A DNA stretch of 64,000 bases from Microvirga sp. BSC39 (lineage in GTDB: Bacteria > Pseudomonadota > Alphaproteobacteria > Rhizobiales > Beijerinckiaceae), in assembly GCF_000739015.1 (NCBI RefSeq), contig NZ_JPUG01000053.1:62001-126000 (forward strand). The letters run 5' to 3'. A program made the position numbers and the translations under genes. Below, one piece after another: positions 53,858 to 62,257 of this stretch (its first letter is position 1; each line of letters starts with the position of its first letter). The notes beneath the pieces are model-generated. The model made no database searches and was not told where the DNA came from. It saw nothing but the letters and a program-made list of their open reading frames with translations.

Positions 53858-54861
53858 GGAAGGTTCGCATCGGTGTCGTCGGCCTGGGGTTCTTTGCCCA
53901 GAACCAGCTTGAGGCCTGGCGCGTGATCGACGGCGTCGAGATCGCCGCCGTCTGCGACCGCGACCCCGCCAGGGTGGACGCGGCTCGGCAGCGCTACGGC
54001 GTCGAGCGCGGCTACACGGACATGGCCGACATGCTGGCCGACGGCGGCATCGATGCCGTCGATGTCGCCACCACGCCGCCGAGCCATCGCGCCATCGTGG
54101 AGCAGGTGGCGCGAGCCGGATTGTCCGTGATCTGCCAGAAGCCCATGGCCGAGACTCTCGAGGATGCCCGCGCCATGGTCGATGCTTGCCGCAGGGCTGG
54201 CATCTCCTTCACCGTGCATGAGAACTTCCGCTTCCAGCGCCCCATGCGCGAGGTGGCCGGCCTCCTGCGCGAGGGCGCCATCGGGGAGCCGTTCTTCGCC
54301 CGCATCTCGTTCCGCACGCCTTACGACGTGTTCGCGAACCAGCCTTATCTCGCCACCGAAAGCCGCTTCATCATCCTCGATCTCGGCATCCATCTCCTGG
54401 ACCTCGCCCGCTGCTTCATGGGCGACGCCCGCGACGTCTCCTGCTGGACGAAGCGCGTGAACCCGAAGATCCGCGGCGAGGATGTGGCCACCATGGTTCT
54501 CGACCATGGAGGAGGGCGCACGAGCGTCGTGGATTGCAGCTATGCGACCCATCAGGTGCCCGATCCCTGGCCGCAGACCCTCGTGACCATCGAGGGAACG
54601 GGGGGAACCATCGCGCTGGAGGCCGACTATCGCCTCCACCTGACCCGAGGAGCGGAGATCACCACCCGCCACGTGCCGCCCCCGGCCTGGCCCTGGTCGA
54701 AGCTTCCGCTGGACATCATTCAGGACAGCGTCGTTGCTCTGCAGAGGCACTGGGTCGAGTCCTATCTGGCCGCTCGCCCGGCGGAGACGTCCGGTGAGGA
54801 CAACCTCAAGGTGGTCGAGCTCGTTCATGCCGCCTATGCGGATGCCGAGCGCCGCAAGTGA
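53854..54861 (+). CDS. apsD: Gfo/Idh/MocA-family dehydrogenase, probable D-apiose dehydrogenase
   Basis: 335 aa. Rossmann motif VRIGVVGLGFFAQNQLEAWR, catalytic Lys in SVICQKPMAETLEDA, and the substrate-domain His in ILDLGIHLLDLARCF. ApsD oxidises D-apiose to D-apionolactone with NAD. The assignment is from the family, its coupling to the sugar transporter (ATGA overlap) and the presence of ApnL, ApnO and OiaK; other sugar substrates of this broad family are not excluded. Confidence 0.72.
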   Translation: MRKVRIGVVGLGFFAQNQLEAWRVIDGVEIAAVCDRDPARVDAARQRYGVERGYTDMADMLADGGIDAVDVATTPPSHRAIVEQVARAGLSVICQKPMAETLEDARAMVDACRRAGISFTVHENFRFQRPMREVAGLLREGAIGEPFFARISFRTPYDVFANQPYLATESRFIILDLGIHLLDLARCFMGDARDVSCWTKRVNPKIRGEDVATMVLDHGGGRTSVVDCSYATHQVPDPWPQTLVTIEGTGGTIALEADYRLHLTRGAEITTRHVPPPAWPWSKLPLDIIQDSVVALQRHWVESYLAARPAETSGEDNLKVVELVHAAYADAERRK

Positions 54862-54969
54862 CAGATGAGGCGACGGATCACGTGGAAGGCATGAGGTACC
54901 TGGAAGCTGCGAAGCGGCAGGTCCCTCCATGTATCCACCAAAGCTTCCCCTGGGTTCCCTGGAGTTCCA

Positions 54970-55011
54970 CAAGGATCTTCCAGTGATCTCCCAAGGATCT
55001 GTCAGTGAACT
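54970..55011. repeat. Tandem 22-bp imperfect repeat before the second binding-protein operator
   Basis: CAAGGATCTTCCAGTGATCT (54970-54989) and CAAGGATCTGTCAGTGAACT (54992-55011), 17 of 20 identical, 22 bp apart, two helical turns. It lies just upstream of the operator at 55033, so it could be an activator site. Confidence 0.5.
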
Positions 55012-55032
55012 GCCATCTTTCCAGCTTGCCAA

Positions 55033-55051
55033 ACTGGTATGATGATCTAAT
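55033..55051 (+). promoter_or_regulatory. Operator box in front of binding-protein gene 2
   Basis: ACTGGTATGATGATCTAAT. The first 13 bases are identical to the box at 47341. 91 bp upstream of the binding-protein start. Confidence 0.65.
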
Positions 55052-55141
55052 CTCCTTACCGAAAAGGCAGCTCGCAGCACCCGATGCTGCAGCGACAAGA
55101 GACCGAGCAAATCGGCCGATCATTCCACAAGGAGGAACCCA

Positions 55142-56170
55142 ATGATGCAGCTTGCAAAGACCACTTGGATTCTCGGCTCGGCGCTCGCCGCCGTTCTGGC
55201 GGCAGCCCCGGCCTCCGCGTCGCCCGAGAAGCCCGTGATCGCCCTGTCCAACTCCTACTACGGCAACACCTGGCGCCAGCAGATGGTGGAATCCTTCGAG
55301 GCGGCCGCCAAGCAGGCCAAGGCGGAGGGCAAGATCGCCGACTACATCGTCCTGAACGGCGACAACAGCGTGAACCAGCAGACGAGCCAGCTGGCCGATC
55401 TCATCCTCAAGAAGGTGGACGCCATCGCCATCAACGCGGCCTCGGAAACCGCCCTCAACAGCGTCATCGACAAGGCCTGCAAGGCCGGGATCAAGGTCAT
55501 CTCCTTCGATTCCGTGGCCTCGGCCCCCTGCGCCTACCGGCTGACCTTCGACTTCACCGGCTACAAGAAGGAGCAGGCCGAGCAGGTCATGAAGCGCCTT
55601 AACGGCAAGGGCAACATCATCGTCGTGCGCGGCGTGAAAGGCTCCGCGCCGGACAACCTGATGCATTCGGCGCAGGAAGAGGTTCTCAAGAAATATCCCG
55701 ACGTGAAGGTGGTCGCCACCGTCTACGGCCAGGCCACGGCGTCCGTTGCGCAAGCGGCCATCGCCAACGTGCTCCCAAGCCTGCCGAAGGTGGACGCGGT
55801 GCTGGCCCAGGGCGGCAGCGACGACATCGGCATCGCCCAGGCCTTCGAGCAATACGGCGGCGACTATGCCAACAAGATGCCGATCATCGAGGGCGGCGGC
55901 AGCTCAAACTTCATCCTCTGGTGGATGAAGCAGAACGAGAAGAACGGCTATTCCACGGTTTCGATGAACACCACCCCGGGCATCGGCGGCGCGGCCTTCT
56001 GGCTCAGCTACAAGATCGCCAAGGGGGCGGAGGTTCCGAAGGAACTGGTGATGCCGGTCGCAACGGTCACCCAGGATAACCTGAAGGAATATGCCGACAT
56101 CAAGCCGGGCATCATCGTCAGCCCGAGCTACAGCGAGCAGTGGGTCGACCAGAACCTCATCAAGAAATGA
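55142..56170 (+). CDS. ABC sugar transporter substrate-binding protein 2
   Basis: 342 aa. Signal peptide TTWILGSALAAVLAAAPASA. Type I periplasmic fold: KPVIALSNSYYGNTWRQQMV, AIAINAASETALNSVIDKAC, VVRGVKGSAPDN. Distinct from binding protein 1, so possibly a different ligand or affinity. ACAAGGAGGAACCC precedes the start. A perfect 14-bp hairpin follows. Confidence 0.88.
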   Translation: MMQLAKTTWILGSALAAVLAAAPASASPEKPVIALSNSYYGNTWRQQMVESFEAAAKQAKAEGKIADYIVLNGDNSVNQQTSQLADLILKKVDAIAINAASETALNSVIDKACKAGIKVISFDSVASAPCAYRLTFDFTGYKKEQAEQVMKRLNGKGNIIVVRGVKGSAPDNLMHSAQEEVLKKYPDVKVVATVYGQATASVAQAAIANVLPSLPKVDAVLAQGGSDDIGIAQAFEQYGGDYANKMPIIEGGGSSNFILWWMKQNEKNGYSTVSMNTTPGIGGAAFWLSYKIAKGAEVPKELVMPVATVTQDNLKEYADIKPGIIVSPSYSEQWVDQNLIKK

Positions 56171-56174
56171 TGCC

Positions 56175-56208
56175 ATGGTCAGGGGCGGCATGATCCGCCC
56201 CTGACCAT
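56175..56208 (+). promoter_or_regulatory. Intercistronic hairpin after binding-protein gene 2
   Basis: ATGGTCAGGGGCGG-catgat-CCGCCCCTGACCAT, a perfect 14-bp stem with 6-nt loop, the strongest hairpin of the locus. Third case of a stem right after a binding-protein gene. Confidence 0.75.
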
Positions 56209-56250
56209 CGATCGAATCCAACCCCTGCCGTGGAGCCTAAAGGTTTGCGG

Positions 56251-58740
56251 ATGACAGCTGCCATGAACGTGGTGCCATTGTCGCGGGCGAAAGCGCCGCC
56301 TGCCAAGGCGGAGCCGGTCGTCGCGCTCGACGGCATCACGAAGGCTTATGGCCCCACCCTGGCCAACCACGCCGTCAGCCTGACGGTTGGGCCCGGCGAG
56401 ATCGTCGGCCTCGTCGGCGGCAACGGTGCGGGCAAAAGCACCCTGATGCGTGTTCTGAGCGGCGTCACCATCCCCGACGAGGGGAGTCTCGCCATCGGCG
56501 GAAAAGCCTGGAGCTGGCACGCCTACGGTCCGGGCGAGGCCCAGGCTGCGGGCATCCGCATCGTGCATCAGGAACTGTCGCTGTGCGGCAATCTCACCGT
56601 GGCGGAGAACTTCTTTTTGGAACGGCCCGATGCGGGCAGCGCCCGGCCCGGCTGGCGCCAAGCCTACCGGGCCCTTGCCCGGGAGTGGCTCGACGCCGTG
56701 TTTCCCGGCCACGGCATCGATGCGGATGCGGAGGTAGGCCTCCTGCCCATCGGCCAGCGGCAGATGGTCGAGATCGCGCGCGCGGCCAGCGACCCCGGCC
56801 TCAAGCTGCTGGTTCTCGACGAGCCCACATCGTCGCTCGATCCCGAGCGCAGCAGGCAGCTGCGCTCCTTCATCAAGGCGAGGGCCGCCGGGGGCGTTGC
56901 CTTCATCTTCATCAGCCATAAGCTCAAGGAAATCCTCGAGGTCACCACCCGGATCGTGGCGCTCCGCAACGGGCGCCTGGCCTGGGCGGGATCCGTGGAG
57001 ACGGCCTCCGTGGAGCGCCTCGTCGAGGCCATGGGCGGGGAGGCGGAGGCGTCCTTGAAGGCTGGGCGGCAGCGGCACGCGGCTCAATCCTCTGGGGAAA
57101 GACGTGTTCTGGCGCGCATCGCCGGAGAGGCCGTTGCCCCGCTGGGGCAACCGGTCGAGCTGCGGTCCGGGGAGATCGTGGGTCTCGCAGGCCTTGAGGG
57201 CAACGGCCAGCGGGACATGCTGCATCGGCTCTTCGCGGCCGGTGCATCGGGGGACGTGGCCTGTCTCGGCCCGGCCAGCTTCGTCTCCGGGGACCGCCAG
57301 CGGGAGGGGGTGTTCCCGCTCTGGAGCGTTATCGAGAATATCGGGATCGGCCGCATCGCGGGCCGGCCAGACATCAGCCCGGTATCGTCCAAGGCAGAGC
57401 TGGCCGCGGCGGCGCCGACCATCGAGCGCTTGCGGCTCGACCCGTCGCGCCTTCAATCGAACATTCTCGAATTGAGTGGAGGCAACCAGCAGAAGGCGCT
57501 GGTGGCGCGCGCGCTCGCCGGAGACGGCGAGGTGGTTCTCCTCGACGACCCGACCCGAGGCGTCGATGTGAACGCCAAGGCGGAGTTCTACGGCGTCGTG
57601 GCCGATGTCGCCACGGCGGGACGCCTGGTCGTCTGGCACTCGACGGAGGACATCGAGTTCCTGGAATGCGACCGGGTGCTGGTTTTCAGCAATGGGCGGA
57701 TCGTGCGCGAGCTTGTCGGACAGGAGATCTCCGAGGAAGCGATCGTCAACTCCTCCTTCCTGCAGGCTGCCGCCTCCCGTGAGGTGTCTGGAGCCTCGCC
57801 GAAGACCCTGCGGGAAAACCCGCTCGGCCGCCGCCTGATCGGCCTCATGCCCTTCGTCAGCCTCGTGGCCGTTCTGGGCGCGATGGCATCGGTCAACCCC
57901 ATGGTTCTGTCGGCGTTCGGCCTCGATCTGCTCCTCGGCTCGGCCGTCGCGCTGACCCTGATCGCCCTGGCCCAGATGTTCATCGTCGGCGGCAGCGAGA
58001 TCGACCTCGGGGCAGGGGCCTTCGCCGGGGTGGCAAACGTGATCAGCGCGACTCTCCTGGTCGATAATCCCGCGGTGGGCGCCGCTGCGCTTCTTCTCGC
58101 CTGGCTCTCCTACGGGCTCATCGCGGCGATCATTCACGCGCGCAAAATCCCGTCCATCGTCGTGACCCTAGGCGCCTCCTTCATCTGGGTCGGCATCGGC
58201 TACAGCCTGCAGCCGACCCCGGGCGGAAGCAGCCCGGAATGGCTGTCGCCGCTCTTCACCTGGCAGATCCCCGGCGTGCCCACGACCATCGTTCTGATCT
58301 TTCTCGCAGGCGCCGCCGCCGTCGTGATCGATAGATCGCCCCTCGGCGTCGTGCTGCGCGGCTTCGGCAGCAATGCCGGGGCTCTCGAGCGCGGCGGGTG
58401 GTCGGTGCTGCGCTATTCCGTGATCCGCTACCTCATTGCAGGGGCCTTCGCGCTCGTTGCCGGCCTGTCGCTTACGGCCATCAACACGGCGAGCGACATC
58501 AATTCGGGCGGGCCTTTCACGCTGTTGAGCATCGCAGCCGTGGTCATGGGTGGCTGTGCGCTGCTCGGCGGCGTCATCTCTCCCATCGGGGTCGTGGTCG
58601 GCTCCCTCACCCTGTCCCTGATCGGGGCTCTCCTGGGCACGCTGGGCGTCAGCACCGACTACAATGCCGCCGTCCAGGGAGGCCTGCTCCTTCTCATTCT
58701 CGTCCTTCGCATGGCGGTGGACCGGCGGGAGGACGCCTGA
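56251..58740 (+). CDS. Fused ABC ATPase-permease sugar transporter protein
   Basis: 829 aa from ATG 56251 (836 from GTG 56230). Residues about 20-490 are an RbsA-like double ATPase: Walker A GGNGAGKST, LLVLDEPTSSLDPERSRQLR, and a second half with GLEGNGQRDMLHRL, LSGGNQQKALVARALAGDG and LLDDPTRGVDVNAKAEF. From about 530 the chain continues without stop into an RbsC-like permease: VALTLIALAQMFIVGGSEID, GCALLGGVISPIGVVVGSLT. Ribose-type importers normally encode these as separate genes. Next gene is a second permease, coupled by TGATG. Confidence 0.9.
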   Translation: MTAAMNVVPLSRAKAPPAKAEPVVALDGITKAYGPTLANHAVSLTVGPGEIVGLVGGNGAGKSTLMRVLSGVTIPDEGSLAIGGKAWSWHAYGPGEAQAAGIRIVHQELSLCGNLTVAENFFLERPDAGSARPGWRQAYRALAREWLDAVFPGHGIDADAEVGLLPIGQRQMVEIARAASDPGLKLLVLDEPTSSLDPERSRQLRSFIKARAAGGVAFIFISHKLKEILEVTTRIVALRNGRLAWAGSVETASVERLVEAMGGEAEASLKAGRQRHAAQSSGERRVLARIAGEAVAPLGQPVELRSGEIVGLAGLEGNGQRDMLHRLFAAGASGDVACLGPASFVSGDRQREGVFPLWSVIENIGIGRIAGRPDISPVSSKAELAAAAPTIERLRLDPSRLQSNILELSGGNQQKALVARALAGDGEVVLLDDPTRGVDVNAKAEFYGVVADVATAGRLVVWHSTEDIEFLECDRVLVFSNGRIVRELVGQEISEEAIVNSSFLQAAASREVSGASPKTLRENPLGRRLIGLMPFVSLVAVLGAMASVNPMVLSAFGLDLLLGSAVALTLIALAQMFIVGGSEIDLGAGAFAGVANVISATLLVDNPAVGAAALLLAWLSYGLIAAIIHARKIPSIVVTLGASFIWVGIGYSLQPTPGGSSPEWLSPLFTWQIPGVPTTIVLIFLAGAAAVVIDRSPLGVVLRGFGSNAGALERGGWSVLRYSVIRYLIAGAFALVAGLSLTAINTASDINSGGPFTLLSIAAVVMGGCALLGGVISPIGVVVGSLTLSLIGALLGTLGVSTDYNAAVQGGLLLLILVLRMAVDRREDA

Positions 58741-59735
58741 TGCACAATCTCGCACCCTGGATCGCCCGCAACCGCTGGGTCTGGTCACTGATCGGGGTTC
58801 TGATCCTCTGGGCCATCCTGAGCGTCATCACGGACCGGGTCAGCCTGCACTCCCTGTCCGGCGTCGCCACCTCGGCCTCCTTTCTCGTGCTGGCGGCCTT
58901 GGGGCAGATGTTCGTGGTCACGACCGGACGGGGCAACATCGATCTGTCCATTGCGAGCGTGATTGCGCTCAGCGCCTTCGTCGGGCTGATCGTCATCGGC
59001 GGCAGCGACGGCCGCATTGCTCTCGGACTACTGGCGGTTCTCGGGATCGGGCTTGCGGTGGGGGTGGCGAACGCCATTCTGGTCGTGCTCTTCCGCATCC
59101 CGGCCATGATCGCGACGCTGGCGACCGGCTACGTGCTTGCGACCGCGACCCTGATCGCGAACCGTTCCATCGCGGGCGCCGTGGCGAGCCCTGCGCTGGC
59201 TTTCGTGGCCGGAGGCAAGGTCGGCGGCGTGCCGGTGATGTTCCTCATCGCGCTGGCAGCGGTCGCCCTGTCGAGCCTCGTCCTGGGAAAGCTCGCCTAC
59301 GGGCGCGCGCTCTCGGCGACGGGACAGAATGCCAGGGCAGCGCGCCTGGCCGGCGTGAGGACCGGGCGGGTGACGGCGACAGCCTTCGTGATCAGCTCCA
59401 CGCTGGCGGCCCTCGACGGGGCTCTGCTCAGCGCCTATGTGGGCGGCGCCTTCCTGGAGATGGGCGCTCCTTACCTGCTCCAATCCGTGGGCGCCGTCGT
59501 GCTCGGCGGCTCACTCATCTTCGGCGGCAGCTCGACGGCGGTCGGAACCCTCTTCGGGTGCATCCTGCTCGTCCTCATCGTCACCACCATGCAGATCGCG
59601 GGCCTGCCGCCGGGGACCCAGGACATCGTGCAAGGCGTCGTCATCATCGGCGTCCTGGCCCTGGCGGGCCGCCCGGTTCTCAGGCGGATCGCCAGGGCCG
59701 GGCCGGCCGGCGCCCGCGCGGCGGGGGCGCAGTAG
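58740..59735 (+). CDS. ABC sugar transporter permease 2B
   Basis: 331 aa from ATG 58740, sharing one base with the stop of the fusion gene. RbsC family: VLAALGQMFVVTTGRGNIDL, VLFRIPAMIATLATGYVLAT and LGGSLIFGGSSTAVGTLFGC. With the fused permease half it would make the membrane pair of transporter 2. Confidence 0.9.
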   Translation: MHNLAPWIARNRWVWSLIGVLILWAILSVITDRVSLHSLSGVATSASFLVLAALGQMFVVTTGRGNIDLSIASVIALSAFVGLIVIGGSDGRIALGLLAVLGIGLAVGVANAILVVLFRIPAMIATLATGYVLATATLIANRSIAGAVASPALAFVAGGKVGGVPVMFLIALAAVALSSLVLGKLAYGRALSATGQNARAARLAGVRTGRVTATAFVISSTLAALDGALLSAYVGGAFLEMGAPYLLQSVGAVVLGGSLIFGGSSTAVGTLFGCILLVLIVTTMQIAGLPPGTQDIVQGVVIIGVLALAGRPVLRRIARAGPAGARAAGAQ

Positions 59736-59751
59736 AAGGCGAGGGCGCTGT

Positions 59752-59770
59752 TCTGGTATGATATGTGTTG
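59752..59770 (+). promoter_or_regulatory. Operator box in front of the GntR regulator
   Basis: TCTGGTATGATATGTGTTG, core CTGGTATGAT identical to the boxes at 47342 and 55034. Suggests autoregulation of the gene starting at 59872. Confidence 0.6.
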
Positions 59771-59871
59771 CAGTACAGCGTCTCGATGATAGAGCGGGAG
59801 CCGATTGTTGAACGTGCGGCGCCCCGCTGGGTTGGGCGCTGGTTTAGAGTTGAAGGTATTCAGGTCCCAAG

Positions 59872-60588
59872 ATGGAAGCCATTGTTCGACGCAAGCTGTC
59901 TCATGAAGTGCTCGATCGCCTGATCGGCGCCATCGAGGCTGGGGAGTATGAGCCGGGGACGCAGCTGCCCTCGGAGCGGGAGCTGATGGCACGGTTCGGG
60001 GTCGGGCGCCCAGCCATCCGCGAAGCCATGCAGACGCTCCAGCAGATGGGTCTCATCCGGATCAACCACGGCGAACGGGCTCGGGTGATCCTGCCCACGC
60101 CCGAGACCATCATCGATCAGATCACGGGGGCGATGCTCCAGCTCCTGTCGAGCAACCCCCGCGGGCTGAACGATCTCAAGGAGGCACGCATCTTCTTCGA
60201 GGTCGGTCTGGCCCGGGTTGCCACCCAGCGGGCCACCCGCGACAGCCTGGAGCAGCTGCGCAAGGCGCTCATCGCCTGCCAGGAGGCTCGGGGCGACGCG
60301 GCACGGTTCGTAGCCGCCGACATGGCTTTTCACCGGCAGATCGCGAGCATGTCCGGCAATCTCCTGATCGCGGCAATCAGTCAGGGCATGCTGGACTGGC
60401 TCAGCCGCTTCAAGCGCGAGCTCGTCTCCGCCCGTGGCGCCGAGCGCCTGACCCTTGAAGAGCATGAGCGGATCTACAAGGCCATCGCGGCCGGTGATCC
60501 CGAAGCGGCCGCCAAGGCCATGTCCGATCACCTGACCCGCGCCAACACCTTGTACTCCGTCCTGGCCATGACCCAACCCGATGACTGA
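59872..60588 (+). CDS. GntR-family regulator with FCD ligand domain
   Basis: 238 aa. N-terminal winged HTH: LIGAIEAGEYEPGTQLPSER, then ELMARFGVGRPAIREAMQTL. C-terminal FCD helical domain with metal-binding His residues in DMAFHRQIA, LEEHERIYKA and MSDHLTRAN. FadR/NanR-like proteins are usually repressors released by an acid sugar. Likely controls the apiose locus; the boxes at 44294, 47341, 55033, 59752 and 60758 are proposed targets. Ligand unknown, possibly apionate or a later intermediate. Confidence 0.9.
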   Translation: MEAIVRRKLSHEVLDRLIGAIEAGEYEPGTQLPSERELMARFGVGRPAIREAMQTLQQMGLIRINHGERARVILPTPETIIDQITGAMLQLLSSNPRGLNDLKEARIFFEVGLARVATQRATRDSLEQLRKALIACQEARGDAARFVAADMAFHRQIASMSGNLLIAAISQGMLDWLSRFKRELVSARGAERLTLEEHERIYKAIAAGDPEAAAKAMSDHLTRANTLYSVLAMTQPDD

Positions 60589-60991
60589 CCGGAAGATGAG
60601 AAACCGGCTCGTGGCACGGACACCTGCGTTCATTTGAACTGGTTTGTCTCTGGGAGATTACTGACAGAACGTGCCGCATGATTGATGCCTGACTGGCATC
60701 CCGTGCCATTTGCATCGACAAGCCTCCAACGCCGGAAATAGTTGTTGCAATTCCTCTGCTGGTATAATCACTATATAAGATGAATAGGAGTCGTCCGGAG
60801 GAGACGTCCGAGTGAAAAGGCACTTTATCGGGAGGCCCCCTGAAAGTCTGTGCCGCTACGGAGCCAACAAGGCGGGATCCCGGGGTCTCGTCCATTCCGT
60901 CTCCCCCAGCGATGCAGTGCCGCTTCTTTTCTGTCGGCATCTGGCTCCGCACGTTCGGTAACCGCTTCGGGAACGCCACAGGAGGAACGTA
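60589..60991. promoter_or_regulatory. 403-bp leader of the RuBisCO-like operon, with operator box at 60758
   Basis: GCTGGTATAATCACTATATA at 60758-60777 has the shared CTGGTAT core and contains a perfect TATAAT (60763-60768), so the operator overlaps the -10 element. About 215 bp of untranslated leader lie between it and the GTG start. No gene was found in the rest. Confidence 0.6.
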
Positions 60992-62257
60992 GTGACAGAG
61001 CCGACCCGCATCGAGGCCGACTATCTCATCGAGACCGCCTACGATCCTCGTCAAGCTGCCGAGGCTATGGCGGGCGAGCAATCGAGCGGCACCTTCGTTC
61101 CCATTCCGGGTGAGACGCCCGAGCTCAAGGAGCGTTCGGCGGCGCGCATCGAGCGCCTGGAAGTTGTAGAGGAAGTGAACGAGCCCTCGCTGCCTGGCGC
61201 CGGTCGCCCGAAGAGCGGGGAAGCAACCTACCGGCGCGCACGTGTGACCCTGTCGTGGCCCATCGATAATTTCGGCGCCTCTCTTCCGAACCTCATGGCT
61301 ACTGTCGCCGGCAATCTCTTCGAACTGAAGCAGTTCTCCGGGCTGCGGCTTCTCGATATACGTCTGCCGGCGACTTTCGCCGATGCTTATTCTGGTCCGA
61401 AATTCGGCATTGCCGGCACGCGCAAGCTCGCTGGCGTCGAAGGGCGGCCGATCATCGGCACAATTGTCAAACCGAGCGTCGGGTTTGGACCCGAGGAAAC
61501 GGCGGGCTTGGCAAAGATCTTATGCGAGGCAGGCATCGACTTCATCAAGGATGATGAGTTGCAATCGGATGGTCCCCATTGTCCATTCGAGGGACGTGCT
61601 CGTGCCGTCATGCGCGTGATCAACGATCATGCGGACCGTACCGGCAAGAAAGTGATGTTCGCGTTCAACATCACCGGCGAGCTCGATCAGATGCGCCGTC
61701 GTCACGATCTCGTCCGCGATCTCGGCGGCACATGCATCATGGCGAGCCTCAACTCGGTTGGCCTTGTAGGCATGATCGAGCTCGGGCGCTTCTCGGAACT
61801 GCCGATCCATGCGCATCGCAATGGCTGGGGCTATCTTTCTCGAGAACCCATGCTTGGCTGGTCCTATGTCGCTTGGCAGAAGATCTGGCGCCTAGCGGGC
61901 GCCGACCACATGCACGTCAATGGGCTCAGCAACAAGTTCTGTGAGGATGATGAGAGCGTCATCGCCTCCGCGCGGGCGTGCCTGACGCCGATGTTCGCGG
62001 AAAAGCCCTGCATTGCCATGCCGGTCTTCTCCTCCGGGCAATCAGCCAAGCAAGCGCCCGGAACGTTTGCCGCGCTTGGCACGACCGATCTTATCTTCGC
62101 GGCAGGCGGCGGAATCATGGCCCACCCGGATGGTCCAGCTGCAGGCGTGGCAAGCTTGTGCGAGGCCTGGGAGGCGGCAACAGCGCGTGTGCCGTTGGCA
62201 GAGTATGCGAAGGAGCGCCCTGCTCTTGCCCGGGCGTTGGAGGCCTATGCAGCATGA
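60992..62257 (+). CDS. RuBisCO-like protein acting on 3-oxo-isoapionate 4-phosphate (OiaX or OiaT type)
   Basis: 421 aa from GTG 60992 after AGGAGGAACGTA. RuBisCO large-subunit fold with the metal/carbamate motif FIKDDE (Lys 186, Asp 188, Glu 189), a Lys in GTIVKPSVG (160), IHAHRNGWG (His 275, Arg 276) and AAGGGIMAHPDGPAAG. The second Lys of KPK is Ser, and the loop-6 Lys region is different, so it is not a CO2-fixing RuBisCO. In apiose pathways such proteins either decarboxylate (OiaX) or hydrolytically split (OiaT) 3-oxo-isoapionate 4-phosphate; I cannot separate the two by eye. Overlaps oiaK by 4 bp. Confidence 0.85.
   Translation: MTEPTRIEADYLIETAYDPRQAAEAMAGEQSSGTFVPIPGETPELKERSAARIERLEVVEEVNEPSLPGAGRPKSGEATYRRARVTLSWPIDNFGASLPNLMATVAGNLFELKQFSGLRLLDIRLPATFADAYSGPKFGIAGTRKLAGVEGRPIIGTIVKPSVGFGPEETAGLAKILCEAGIDFIKDDELQSDGPHCPFEGRARAVMRVINDHADRTGKKVMFAFNITGELDQMRRRHDLVRDLGGTCIMASLNSVGLVGMIELGRFSELPIHAHRNGWGYLSREPMLGWSYVAWQKIWRLAGADHMHVNGLSNKFCEDDESVIASARACLTPMFAEKPCIAMPVFSSGQSAKQAPGTFAALGTTDLIFAAGGGIMAHPDGPAAGVASLCEAWEAATARVPLAEYAKERPALARALEAYAA

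Noticed and set aside
56179..58137. 652-codon minus-strand frame opposite the fused transporter
   Set aside because: Shadow frame; the sense strand has all ABC motifs.
60992..62257. Reading the RuBisCO-like gene as a CO2-fixing RuBisCO
   Set aside because: Key Lys positions differ, there is no small subunit or phosphoribulokinase, and the neighbours belong to an acid-sugar pathway.
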